This document shows positions 1 through 8,596 of a stretch of 64,000 bases of DNA, piece after piece. Numbering within the stretch: the first letter of the stretch is position 1; each line of letters starts with the position of its first letter. Location: contig CACFQR010000001.1 of assembly GCA_902568465.1 (NCBI GenBank), forward strand, positions 36,525 to 100,524. The letters run 5' to 3'. The notes beneath the pieces were generated by a model. It ran no database searches. It saw only the letters and a list, made by a program, of their open reading frames with translations, and was not told where the DNA came from. This DNA comes from an uncultured Pelagibacteraceae bacterium. Its GTDB lineage: Bacteria; Pseudomonadota; Alphaproteobacteria; Pelagibacterales; Pelagibacteraceae. Made by a program: the position numbers and the translations under genes.

Positions 1-1
1 T

Positions 2-3000
2 ATGTTTATTACCGATCTTTCCATTCGAAGGCCTGTAGTATCAGCAGTTTTTTCAATGATACTTGTAGTTTTCGGATTATTTGTATTTTGGAAGCTGCCT
101 GTAAGAGAATTGCCTGCGGGTTTGCAGCCGCCTGTAGTGCAAGTTCAAGTCGATTACCAAGGTGCGTCTGCAGAGATTATTTCATCAGAAATAGTTGAAA
201 TAATAGAAGATGTCATTGGAGGTGCAGAAGGTATTGAAAATATTGACTCAACTTCTGAAAATGGAAGAGGAACAATTAAAATTGAATTTGACACCTCAAT
301 AGATCTTGATGCTGCAACGAATGATATTCGAGATAGAGTAAGTAGGGTAGCAGATAATCTTCCAGAAGATGCTGATGCGCCAGAAATATTAAAACAATCT
401 GCGGGTTTCACTACAAGTATGTGGCTAGGAGTATCAAGCACTACTTGGACTGATTTAGAAATTGGAGATTATACTAGAAGATATCTTGTAGATAATTTTT
501 CTAATGTTAAAGGTGTAGGAAGAATCTTGGTCGGCGGTCTGCGTGAACTAAGTGTAAGAATTTATATTTCTCCAGTTAAATTAGCTGCAAATAATTTGAC
601 CATACAAGAAGTTGAGCAAGCATTAAGAAAAGAAAATATAAGTCTCCCGGCTGGAAGTTTAGAAGCAACTAACATTGATTTAACAATTAATCTTGATAAA
701 GCCTACAAAGATTTATCTTCTATAAAGCAATTACCCATAAAAAAGGTTAAAAATAGTGTGATTCGCTTAGAAAATATTGCTGAAGTAAAATATGGTCCCG
801 TTTCAGAAAAAACACTATTTAAAGCACAAAGTAAAGATGGAAAGCCTAATGAAAAAGTTGTCGGCATCGGTGTTTATGCTAAAGCTGGAGCTTCTACCGT
901 AGAATTATCAAAAAAGGTTAGGGAAAGAATAAAAGAAGTTAGAAAAAGTTTACCAGATGGATTAAAGCTAAACGTCTCATTTGATAGAGCCACATACATT
1001 AATGCCGCTATTAATGAGGTTTACAAAACTTTAGTTATAGCCTTTGTTTTAGTTGTAATAATTATCTATTTATTTTTAGGAAATTTGAAAGCTGTAATTG
1101 TACCCGCTGTAGCCTTGCCAGTCAGTTTAATTTCATCAGCATTGGGGTTATGGATTTTTGGCTTATCTATAAATATTTTTGTTCTTCTCGCTGCAATTTT
1201 AGCTATAGGAATAGTTGTTGACGACTCAATAATAATGACAGACGCAATTTATAATAGAGTAGAAAATGGAGAAACCCCGTTAGTAGCATCAGTGAATGGG
1301 TCTAAGAGTGTTACTTTTGCAATTATTTCAACAACTTTAGTTTTGGTAGCAGTTTTTCTACCTTTAATATTTATAGAAGGAATATCTGGAACTCTTTTTA
1401 GAGAAACGGCAATTTCATTAACATTTGCAATTATTGTATCTTCTTTTGTGGCACTGACACTTTCTCCAATGTTAGGAAGTAAATTTCTCAATAAAAATAC
1501 AAAAAAATCAAAAATAGTTATAAAATTTGAAAAATTTTATAAATCCTTTTTAGAGTTTTATTCAGAAACATTAAATTATTGGATAAATAAACAAAAATTA
1601 ATTGTTAGTTTTATGGTTTTTATTGTTATTGCTTCAGTTTTGCTTTTTAATTTTTCTAAAAAAGAATTGCTACCTCAAGAGGATAGAGGTGTGTACTTAG
1701 TTATAGGTAAAACTGATGAAGGATCATCATTTCAATATACAGCGGATAAAGCTGAAGAGATTGAAAGAAGACTCATCCCTTTAATTAAAAAAGATGGTGA
1801 GTCGTATAAAAGGGTAATTATGAGAGTGCCAGGATTTGGAAGAGCAAGTAAATCCTATAATTCCTTCATTATTATAGCTTTATTAGACGACTGGAAAGAC
1901 AGAGATGAAAGTGCTGTAAAGATAATGAGAAAAGCCATAGGAAAAATTGTAACTGTTCCGCAAGCTCTTGCTTTTCCAATATCGCCACAAAGTATCAGGG
2001 TTAGCAGTTATAACAAACCTGTTCAAATGGTTTTGCTGGGGAATAATTATAATCAATTAGAGAGATGGCAAAAATCGATAATGATGGAATTAAGAAAAAA
2101 TAGAAACTTAGCTGCTGTAGAATCTGATTATTCTAAAAATAAACCGGAAATAAAACTTGTTATAAATAGAAAAAAAGCACAGGATTTAGGTGTTTCAATT
2201 CAATCTATAGGTTCAACGGTCAGCACACTTTTCTCTGGAAAAACTGTAACAAAGTTTAATAGGTTGGGAAAAGAATATCCTATTATACTGCAAGCGGATA
2301 TCGAAAATAGAAAAAAAAGCGAAACCTTAAGTAAGATTTTTGTTCGTTCAGACACAACAGGAAAATTAATATCATTGGCTAACCTAGTAGAATTTAAAGA
2401 GGTTGGTGCTGCTAAAATTTTAGCACGTTATGATAGACAACGTGCTGTTACTATTAGTGCGAGATTAGTGGGCGACTATACTCTTTCTCAAGCTTTAGAT
2501 TATCTTGAAACAACAACAAATAAAAATATTCCAGATGCAAGAATAGAATGGAAAGGTAAATCGGAAGAATTAAAAGAAACTTCTAACGAATTATTTATTA
2601 TATTTGCCTTAGCTTTAGTTACAGCTTTCTTAGTTATGGCAGCAAATTTTAATAGTTTTATTCACCCTGCTGTAATTATGTTAACTGTTCCTTTAAGTGT
2701 CTTTGGTGGAATAATTTTTATTCTTTTATTTAATTCAAGCATTAATATCTTTTCACAAATCGCATTGGTAATTTTAATTGGAATATCTACTAAAAATTCA
2801 ATTTTAATAGTAGATTGGGCTAATCAGTTAAGAAGAGCTGGAAAAAATATTCAAAGTGCAGCATTAGAGGCTTGCAAAAGAAGATTTAGAGCAATTATTA
2901 TGACTTCACTTTCAACAATGATTGCGATGCTCCCCTTGTTAATTGGAAACATAGGCCCAGGTGCAGGCGAAGGTAGTCGCTTGGCTGTAGGATCTACAAT

Positions 3001-3130
3001 ATTTGGTGGTATGCTTATATCAACCTTTTTTACACTTTATGTAACACCCACTATGTATATTCTTCTTACTAAAAATACAAAAAGAATTGATGCTGTTGAT
3101 ATTCAATTAAATAAAGAATTAAGAAGTTAA
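2..3130 (+). CDS. RND-family efflux pump inner-membrane permease (HAE1/AcrB-like)
   Basis: Proton-driven inner-membrane pump of the resistance-nodulation-division family, which normally works with a periplasmic adaptor and an outer-membrane channel to export hydrophobic or toxic compounds. At 1042 residues it has the full family length. It opens with a first membrane helix after 'DLSIRRPVVSAV', followed by a large periplasmic loop, helices 2-6 from about residue 335, a second loop, and helices 8-12 from about 860. The proton-relay aspartates are present as D407-D408 in 'GIVVDDSI', and the partner lysine is K931 in 'GISTKNSIL' (AcrB numbering D407, D408, K940). The ATG lies at base 2, so upstream signals and a likely adaptor gene are outside the window. 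The substrate cannot be read from the sequence. It converges on the next gene with only three bases between stop codons. Confidence 0.93.
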   Translation: MFITDLSIRRPVVSAVFSMILVVFGLFVFWKLPVRELPAGLQPPVVQVQVDYQGASAEIISSEIVEIIEDVIGGAEGIENIDSTSENGRGTIKIEFDTSIDLDAATNDIRDRVSRVADNLPEDADAPEILKQSAGFTTSMWLGVSSTTWTDLEIGDYTRRYLVDNFSNVKGVGRILVGGLRELSVRIYISPVKLAANNLTIQEVEQALRKENISLPAGSLEATNIDLTINLDKAYKDLSSIKQLPIKKVKNSVIRLENIAEVKYGPVSEKTLFKAQSKDGKPNEKVVGIGVYAKAGASTVELSKKVRERIKEVRKSLPDGLKLNVSFDRATYINAAINEVYKTLVIAFVLVVIIIYLFLGNLKAVIVPAVALPVSLISSALGLWIFGLSINIFVLLAAILAIGIVVDDSIIMTDAIYNRVENGETPLVASVNGSKSVTFAIISTTLVLVAVFLPLIFIEGISGTLFRETAISLTFAIIVSSFVALTLSPMLGSKFLNKNTKKSKIVIKFEKFYKSFLEFYSETLNYWINKQKLIVSFMVFIVIASVLLFNFSKKELLPQEDRGVYLVIGKTDEGSSFQYTADKAEEIERRLIPLIKKDGESYKRVIMRVPGFGRASKSYNSFIIIALLDDWKDRDESAVKIMRKAIGKIVTVPQALAFPISPQSIRVSSYNKPVQMVLLGNNYNQLERWQKSIMMELRKNRNLAAVESDYSKNKPEIKLVINRKKAQDLGVSIQSIGSTVSTLFSGKTVTKFNRLGKEYPIILQADIENRKKSETLSKIFVRSDTTGKLISLANLVEFKEVGAAKILARYDRQRAVTISARLVGDYTLSQALDYLETTTNKNIPDARIEWKGKSEELKETSNELFIIFALALVTAFLVMAANFNSFIHPAVIMLTVPLSVFGGIIFILLFNSSINIFSQIALVILIGISTKNSILIVDWANQLRRAGKNIQSAALEACKRRFRAIIMTSLSTMIAMLPLLIGNIGPGAGEGSRLAVGSTIFGGMLISTFFTLYVTPTMYILLTKNTKRIDAVDIQLNKELRS

Positions 3131-3133
3131 ATT

Positions 3134-3739
3134 TTAATATATAATATATTTTTTTCTGTCTAAACTTTTTTGACATTCTTTTAATTGGCTTCTATAAATC
3201 TTAGATTGTTTTTCAACTTTTTTTGCAAGAATAATTGCTTTCTTATCACTCTTATAAACTTTTTTACTATAATTTCCCCAGCCTAAATAATAATTTAAAT
3301 ACTGTCGATAGGGATCGTTCAGCGGAACTTTATTAATTTTTTTAGTTTTTTCCATATACCAACCAATAAACATAACGGAGTCTTTAAAACGTGTTCTTAA
3401 CGCTAAAGGATTATTGGTTTCATTTTTATATAACTCCCAAGTTTTTTTAACCGCTTGTGAATAACCAAAAGAACTTGATGGTCTTTTGTAAGGTATCACT
3501 TTAAATATTTTTTGTCTTTTGGGTTTTGCCCATCTATTAAATCCAGATTCTTTGTTTACAAAAGCTAAAATTATATGGACAGGTACACCATAAGTATCTG
3601 AACTTTTTTTAGCTGATTTATACCAAAGATAATTTTGTCCAAAAATTTTGCATGCATTTTGTGGATACTTGGGTACAGAAGAACAGGAAGCTAAAACAAA
3701 AAAAATAATTAAAAAAAATAAATTTTTATTTAAAATCAT
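3134..3739 (-). CDS. Transglycosylase-like (SLT domain) lipoprotein
   Basis: Predicted lipoprotein with a lytic-transglycosylase-like fold, so a probable peptidoglycan-cleaving enzyme in the periplasm. The N-terminus is a lipoprotein signal with lipobox LAS-C and the acylated cysteine at about residue 19. The SLT signature follows: E64 in 'NKESGF' fits the catalytic glutamate, and a later 'SSFGYSQAVKKTW' stretch resembles the GlyXXQ region of the family. The C-terminal third (about 155-201) is lysine-rich. At 201 residues it is short, close to the minimal catalytic domain. Its start overlaps the end of the DUF1476 gene by 14 bases, suggesting co-transcription. The fold assignment is by motif; the exact reaction is inferred. 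Confidence 0.75.
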   Translation of the reverse strand: MILNKNLFFLIIFFVLASCSSVPKYPQNACKIFGQNYLWYKSAKKSSDTYGVPVHIILAFVNKESGFNRWAKPKRQKIFKVIPYKRPSSSFGYSQAVKKTWELYKNETNNPLALRTRFKDSVMFIGWYMEKTKKINKVPLNDPYRQYLNYYLGWGNYSKKVYKSDKKAIILAKKVEKQSKIYRSQLKECQKSLDRKKYIIY

Positions 3740-4040
3740 CTTTAGCTCTATCTAAAGCTTTTTGCATTTCGTCCCTAATTTCTGATTCGTTAATCTCGAT
3801 TGAGGCATTCTCAAAATCTTTTTTGATTTTTCTAAAAACATCTTCTTTTCCAGCCTCCTCCATATCTGCTTTAATTATTTCTTGTATATAAACTTTATTT
3901 TGTTCCTCATTTTTACCAAGTTTAGCACTTACAAACTCAGCTAGATATTTATTGCTTCGAGCCGCAACTTTAAATTGTAGCTCCTCATCCATCTGGAATT
4001 TTTTTTCAAAACTTTTTTTTCTATCTTCAAATGTGCTCAT
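3726..4040 (-). CDS. DUF1476 protein, ATPase inhibitor zeta subunit-like
   Basis: Small, highly charged, helical cytoplasmic protein of 104 residues matching the alphaproteobacterial DUF1476 family. The Paracoccus member is the zeta subunit, which inhibits ATP hydrolysis by F1FO-ATP synthase. The recognisable opening is 'MSTFEDRKKSFEKKF', followed by 'EELQFKVAARSNKYL' and a C-terminal helix with 'RDEMQKALDRA'. No signal peptide or membrane segment is present. It sits four bases after the VanZ-like gene and overlaps the transglycosylase-like lipoprotein downstream, so the three minus-strand genes probably form one operon. The family call is firm; inhibitory activity in this organism is inference from the Paracoccus protein. 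Confidence 0.88.
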   Translation of the reverse strand: MSTFEDRKKSFEKKFQMDEELQFKVAARSNKYLAEFVSAKLGKNEEQNKVYIQEIIKADMEEAGKEDVFRKIKKDFENASIEINESEIRDEMQKALDRAKDDFK

Positions 4041-4043
4041 ATA

Positions 4044-4430
4044 TTATTTTAATGATAAATAAATCTTTATTGAGAAATAAGCAACTATTACACCTAAAAA
4101 ATTACCTACTAAATCAACTAATTGAAAGGAGCGATTAGGTATTATAATTTGCAAAATTTCAAGGATTATCGATAAAAAAAACATTACATAAACCAATTTG
4201 TGAAAATTTTTATGTCTTATGTAGATAAAGAAACCCAATAAAGATATAAAAAGATAACAAATAAAATGATTTATGCTTGTTCCAAAAGGATTTTTTATTA
4301 TATCTGGCTGCTGCCCTAAATCACCATATAAAAAATAACCAATCAAGCTTCCCGGAAAAAGCGAAATAATTATTAAAAATAATATTAAAACGTGAAAAAT
4401 AAACTTTAAAAAAGTATTAATTTTAGACAT
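4044..4430 (-). CDS. VanZ-like family membrane protein
   Basis: Small integral membrane protein of 128 residues with four predicted helices (about 8-28, 50-70, 76-95 and 103-125). The pattern 'SINHFICYLFISLLGF' followed by 'EILQIIIPNRSFQLVDLVGN' matches the VanZ-like family, whose members share conserved N-H, E-x-x-Q and D-x-x-x-N positions. VanZ itself confers low-level teicoplanin resistance in Gram-positives, but most relatives have no known function and no resistance role should be read from this. It is first in a minus-strand trio with DUF1476 and the lipoprotein, and is divergent from the phosphoglycerate mutase gene with about 33 bases between them, which must hold both promoters. Confidence 0.75.
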   Translation of the reverse strand: MSKINTFLKFIFHVLILFLIIISLFPGSLIGYFLYGDLGQQPDIIKNPFGTSINHFICYLFISLLGFFIYIRHKNFHKLVYVMFFLSIILEILQIIIPNRSFQLVDLVGNFLGVIVAYFSIKIYLSLK

Positions 4431-4463
4431 ATATACAGAATACTTATAAATTATTAAAAAAAA

Positions 4464-5159
4464 ATGAATAATCTTCTACTTGTACGTCATTCAGAAAGTT
4501 TGTGGAATAAAGAACGTCGCTTTACCGGTTGGGCGGACATAGATTTAACGGAAAATGGAAGGTTGCAAGCAAAAACTGCTGGTAAACTAATAAAAGAGCT
4601 AAATATTAATTTTGATATATATTTTACTTCAAAGCTCCAAAGAGCAATAAATACTCTTGATATAATTTTAAAAGTTCTAAATAAAACTAATGTCGAAATT
4701 GTTAAGACTTCTAATTTAAATGAAAGACACTACGGAGGATTAACTAGTTTAAATAAAGATGATATCATAAAAAAATATGGGAAAGACCAAGTAAAAATAT
4801 GGAGAAGAAGCTTCGATATACCTCCTCCAAAAATGGAAGATGACCACCCCTATAAAAATAAAATAGACTCAAATATAAAAGCTGAATCATTAAAAGATAC
4901 CTTTGAAAGAGTGGTGCCATATTATAATGAAAAAATAAAACCTCTTATTTCGGCAAAGAAGAATATTTTAATAGTATTTCATGGAAATAGCTGTAGGGCG
5001 TTGCTAATGCAAATTTTAAATATATCAAAAGAAAAAATAATTGAATTTGAGGTCCCTACTGGAAATCCCTTATTAATTACATTTGATGATAATCTTAAGG
5101 TTAAAAATTATAAATACTTAGATGAAAAAAGAGCAAAAAAAATATTATTTAATATTTAA
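4464..5159 (+). CDS. gpmA: 2,3-bisphosphoglycerate-dependent phosphoglycerate mutase
   Basis: Interconverts 3- and 2-phosphoglycerate in glycolysis and gluconeogenesis through a phosphohistidine intermediate. At 231 residues it is slightly shorter than the E. coli enzyme. The phosphorylated histidine is H9 in 'LLVRHSES'; the usual motif is RHGE, so glycine is replaced by serine here. The sequence 'NKERRFTGWADIDLTENG' is typical of the dPGM branch, 'LNERHYGGL' carries the catalytic glutamate, and the second histidine is H173 in 'VFHGNSCRALL'. It is a single plus-strand gene convergent with the nucleotidyltransferase, overlapping its 3' end by about 15 bases. Confidence 0.9.
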   Translation: MNNLLLVRHSESLWNKERRFTGWADIDLTENGRLQAKTAGKLIKELNINFDIYFTSKLQRAINTLDIILKVLNKTNVEIVKTSNLNERHYGGLTSLNKDDIIKKYGKDQVKIWRRSFDIPPPKMEDDHPYKNKIDSNIKAESLKDTFERVVPYYNEKIKPLISAKKNILIVFHGNSCRALLMQILNISKEKIIEFEVPTGNPLLITFDDNLKVKNYKYLDEKRAKKILFNI

Positions 5160-5834
5160 ACTTTTATAAATTTCTAAAGTACTTACATGCAAAAAATTTA
5201 TGTTACTCTCTATTCCTAGCAATTCATTTTTTTCTATTAATTTGTCCCAAATCATATTTATTGAAAAAATCTTTTTGTCAATGTCGGCAAAAACTTCACG
5301 TCGAATAATTTGAAGTCCAGTGTAAATATATTTTAAATTATTTTTATTTTTTCTATTCACTAAATTATTTTTTAAATCAAAATCTCCTTTTAAACTCTTA
5401 TCAAAACTTTTTTCTTTATTAACAAGAAGTATAGAACATTTTTTTTTGCTTAAAAAAAATTTATTTTCCATTTGATTAAGTTCATTTAAATAACTGTCAT
5501 TCCATACGGTGTCTGGATTAATACACAAAAAAGTTTCATCAAAATAATTAATTGCGTTTAATATACCGCCTCCTGTATCTAAAATTTTTTCATTTTCATT
5601 AACTATAGTTATATTTAAATTGAATTTTTTATTATTAATGTAATCTATAATTTTATCTGAAAGGTAATGAACATTTATTATCACTTCGTTTACTCCAAAC
5701 TTTTCTAAAAATTTTAAAGTATTTGATAATAAAGTTTCTTCACCTATTTTAAGTAAGGGTTTTGGGGTTTGTAGTGTTAATGGGTGAATTCTTTTGCCAA
5801 AACCAGCTGCTAGGATCATTGCTTTTTTTATCAT
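5145..5834 (-). CDS. MurU-like sugar-1-phosphate nucleotidyltransferase
   Basis: Cytoplasmic nucleotidyltransferase with the Rossmann-like NTP-transferase fold. The N-terminal signature 'ILAAGFGKRIHPLT' with following 'KPLL' binds the nucleotide, and 'NPDTVW' carries the metal-binding aspartate. At 229 residues and without a left-handed beta-helix it resembles MurU, the N-acetylmuramate-1-phosphate uridylyltransferase of peptidoglycan recycling, more than GlmU or RmlA. Its usual partner kinase AmgK is not in the window, so the sugar is uncertain. Its first 86 bases overlap the 3' extension of lpd. It is the last gene of the long minus-strand block and converges on gpmA. Confidence 0.78.
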   Translation of the reverse strand: MIKKAMILAAGFGKRIHPLTLQTPKPLLKIGEETLLSNTLKFLEKFGVNEVIINVHYLSDKIIDYINNKKFNLNITIVNENEKILDTGGGILNAINYFDETFLCINPDTVWNDSYLNELNQMENKFFLSKKKCSILLVNKEKSFDKSLKGDFDLKNNLVNRKNKNNLKYIYTGLQIIRREVFADIDKKIFSINMIWDKLIEKNELLGIESNINFLHVSTLEIYKSLNIK

Positions 5835-7251
5835 TTTTAAATATTAAAAAATGTATAGGCCTTTTATCTACTGCCAATGCGGCTTCTTTAACTGCCTCGC
5901 TATGTGTAGGGTGGGCATGACAAGTACGAGCTATGTCCTCTGAACTTGCTCCAAATTCCATTGCTAAGGCTAATTCGGCAATCATAGTACCTGCTACCGC
6001 ACTTATAATTGAAACTCCTAAAACTTTATCAGTTTTTTCATCAACTATTATTTTTACAAATCCTTCTGTTTGATTATTAACCTTAGCTCTCGAATTTGCT
6101 AGAAATGGAAATTTGCCAATCTTATATTTAATATTTTCCATTTTAAGCTGCTTTTCAGTTTTACCTACAGAGGCTACCTCTGGCGAAGTATAAATTACAG
6201 AGGGTATCACATCATAATTAACGTGACCGGCTTGACCACTAATAATTTCAGCTACAGCTATACCTTCATCTTCTGCTTTATGAGCTAGCATTGGTCCCTT
6301 TGCTATTACATCCCCTATTGCATAAACATTTTTTATAGATGTTTCAAATTTATCATTAACTTTAATTTTTTTTTGTTGATCTAACAAAATTCCTGATTTT
6401 GAAATGTCTTCTCCTAAATTAGCTTTTCTACCTATAGCTACTAAAACTTTATCACTTTTAATTTGTTCTGCTTTTTTGTTTTTATTATTTATCAAATCAA
6501 TAATAACTTCATTTCGAACAGTTTTAACCCCGGTTACTTTTGAATCTAATTTAAAATTAATTCCTTGTTTGGTAAGAATTTTTTTAAATTCTTCTGATAT
6601 ATCCTGATCCATTCCTGGAATAATATGGTCCAAATATTCAACTACTGTAACATTTGCTCCTAATCTGCTCCATACGCTTGAAAGTTCTAATCCAATGTAT
6701 CCACCTCCTATAACAGTTAAATCTTTTGGGATCTTGTCAAAGGATAAAGCTCCAGTAGAAGAAACAACGTTTTTTTCGTCAATTTTTATTCCTGGAATAG
6801 ACGATGTGATAGAACCAGTAGCTATCACAATATTTTTGGCAGTATAATTATTTTTTTTTCCTGACTGATCTTCAACGGTTACGGTACCTTTAGATGAAAT
6901 ATAACCTTTGCCCTTTAAATGAGTAATTTTGTTTTTTTTAAATAAAAATTCTACTCCTTTTGTAAGTGTAAGTACCGACCTATCTTTATTACTCATCATT
7001 TTCGATAAATTTATTTTTGCATTACTTATTTCAATACCTAAATTATTAAATTCTTTTTGAGTTTTTTGATACATAGCTGATGAATTAAGTAAACTTTTTG
7101 ATGGTATGCAACCAACATTTAAACAAGTACCTCCAAGAGTAGGTCTCGACTCAACGCATGCTGTCTTGAGTCCTAATTGAGAACATCGTATGGCACAAAC
7201 ATATCCACCAGGTCCCGAGCCAATTACTATTACATCAAATTTGCTATCCAT
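5749..7251 (-). CDS. lpdA: Dihydrolipoyl dehydrogenase (E3), with aberrant C-terminal extension
   Basis: FAD-dependent E3 subunit that reoxidises the lipoyl arms of 2-oxoacid dehydrogenase complexes and reduces NAD. The N-terminal FAD motif is 'VIGSGPGGYVCAI', the redox-active disulfide C43/C48 lies in 'GGTCLNVGCIPSK', an NAD motif sits near 'VIGGGYIGLE', and the dimer-interface catalytic histidine is in 'HAHPTHSEAVKEAAL'. Homologues normally end just after 'DKRPIH-'. Here the frame runs on for 32 residues of unrelated sequence and overlaps the nucleotidyltransferase by 86 bases. Dropping one T from the six-T tract (plus-strand A run 5846-5851) would place TAA directly after H-F, at residue 468. 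It follows sucB by eight bases and presumably serves the same 2-oxoglutarate dehydrogenase complex. Confidence 0.93.
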   Translation of the reverse strand: MDSKFDVIVIGSGPGGYVCAIRCSQLGLKTACVESRPTLGGTCLNVGCIPSKSLLNSSAMYQKTQKEFNNLGIEISNAKINLSKMMSNKDRSVLTLTKGVEFLFKKNKITHLKGKGYISSKGTVTVEDQSGKKNNYTAKNIVIATGSITSSIPGIKIDEKNVVSSTGALSFDKIPKDLTVIGGGYIGLELSSVWSRLGANVTVVEYLDHIIPGMDQDISEEFKKILTKQGINFKLDSKVTGVKTVRNEVIIDLINNKNKKAEQIKSDKVLVAIGRKANLGEDISKSGILLDQQKKIKVNDKFETSIKNVYAIGDVIAKGPMLAHKAEDEGIAVAEIISGQAGHVNYDVIPSVIYTSPEVASVGKTEKQLKMENIKYKIGKFPFLANSRAKVNNQTEGFVKIIVDEKTDKVLGVSIISAVAGTMIAELALAMEFGASSEDIARTCHAHPTHSEAVKEAALAVDKRPIHFLIFKNDKKSNDPSSWFWQKNSPINTTNPKTLT

Positions 7252-7259
7252 TATAAAAA

Positions 7260-8594
7260 CTAAAGATCTAAAAATAATCTACGTGGTTCTTCTAAACACT
7301 CTTTGATAGTTTTTAAAAAAGAAACTGCTTCTTTTCCATCAATTATTCTATGGTCGTATGATAAAGCCAAATACATAATAGGTCGTACAACAACACTACC
7401 ATTTTCAACTACCGGACGATCTTTAATAGAATGCATGCCTAATATTCCTGTTTGTGGAGGATTTAGTATAGGAGTACTCAACATACTTCCGTATATACCT
7501 CCATTAGAAATTGTAAAAGTTCCTCCCTGAAGATCATTTATAGTAATTTTGCCCTGCTTTGCTTTTTCAGAAAGTAAAAAAATATTTCTTTCTATGTCTG
7601 CAAAAGAAAGTTCATCGGCCTTTTTCAAAACTGGAACCACTAAACCTTTTTCTGTGCCTATAGCTATAGAAATATTATAATAATTTTTATATATAATATG
7701 CTCTTTTTCTATTTCGGCGTTTACTGCAGGAAAATTTTTTAAAGCAACAACTGATGCTTTAACAAAAAATGACATGAAGCCTAATTTAACTGAATATTTC
7801 TTTTGGAAGTCTTCCTGATAGTCTGTTCTCATTTGTATGATATTTTGAACATTCACCTCATTGAAAGTCGTTAACATTGCTGCCGTATCTTGAGCTTCTT
7901 TTAATCTTTTCGCTATAGTAATTCTTAGCCTGCTCATTTTTACTTTTTCCTCTGTTCCATGAGTAATTTTTCTTTTTGAAGGTTGGGGCATGTTACCCAT
8001 TAAATTCAACAAGTCAGATTTAATTATATTTCCTTTTGGACCCGACCCTTCAATATTTGATACATCAATATTTTGTTCCTCTACAATTTTTTTAACTGAG
8101 GGTGATAAATGTTTTTTAGTTTTTGGTGGTATATACTCTTTTTTTTCTTCAATATCTTCTTGCACTAATGTGTCTAAAACTAAAGCACCGTTTGAACCTT
8201 TTTCTTCACTTTCATCAACAAGTTTTAAAGTTTCAGATTTAATATCAATTTTTTTTTTAGTTTTTTTTACATTTTCTTTAGCGGCAGTTTTAGGAGGAAC
8301 ATAAGTTTTTTTGTCATGTTCATTGCCCTCATCATCAGCTTCACTTTTTGTAGATTTCGTTCCGCTAACAAGACCTAATATAGCTCCAACAGCAACAGTA
8401 TTTCCTTCTTTTACAGAAATTTTTGACAGTGTTCCACTTAAGGGACTCGGTACTTCTATATTTACCTTGTCAGTTTCTAACTCTACTAATGGCTCGTCTG
8501 CTTCGACATTATCATTTTCAGATTTTAACCATTTTGAAACTGTTGCCTCAGTTACAGACTCGCCCAATGATGGTACTAAAATTTGATTTGCCAT
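7260..8594 (-). CDS. sucB: 2-oxoglutarate dehydrogenase E2, dihydrolipoamide succinyltransferase
   Basis: Core of the 2-oxoglutarate dehydrogenase complex; transfers the succinyl group from the lipoyl arm to CoA. One lipoyl domain occupies residues 1-80, with the modified lysine in 'ETDKVNIEV'. A charged linker of about 80 residues follows, then a peripheral-subunit-binding domain around '[14 protein letters not shown]', and a C-terminal acyltransferase domain ending in the catalytic '[13 protein letters not shown]' (histidine and aspartate). The length of 444 residues is somewhat above E. coli SucB because of the lysine/glutamate-rich linker. Two bases separate it from sucA upstream, and lpd follows: the standard A-B-lpd order. 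Confidence 0.96.
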   Translation of the reverse strand: MANQILVPSLGESVTEATVSKWLKSENDNVEADEPLVELETDKVNIEVPSPLSGTLSKISVKEGNTVAVGAILGLVSGTKSTKSEADDEGNEHDKKTYVPPKTAAKENVKKTKKKIDIKSETLKLVDESEEKGSNGALVLDTLVQEDIEEKKEYIPPKTKKHLSPSVKKIVEEQNIDVSNIEGSGPKGNIIKSDLLNLMGNMPQPSKRKITHGTEEKVKMSRLRITIAKRLKEAQDTAAMLTTFNEVNVQNIIQMRTDYQEDFQKKYSVKLGFMSFFVKASVVALKNFPAVNAEIEKEHIIYKNYYNISIAIGTEKGLVVPVLKKADELSFADIERNIFLLSEKAKQGKITINDLQGGTFTISNGGIYGSMLSTPILNPPQTGILGMHSIKDRPVVENGSVVVRPIMYLALSYDHRIIDGKEAVSFLKTIKECLEEPRRLFLDL

Positions 8595-8596
8595 TA

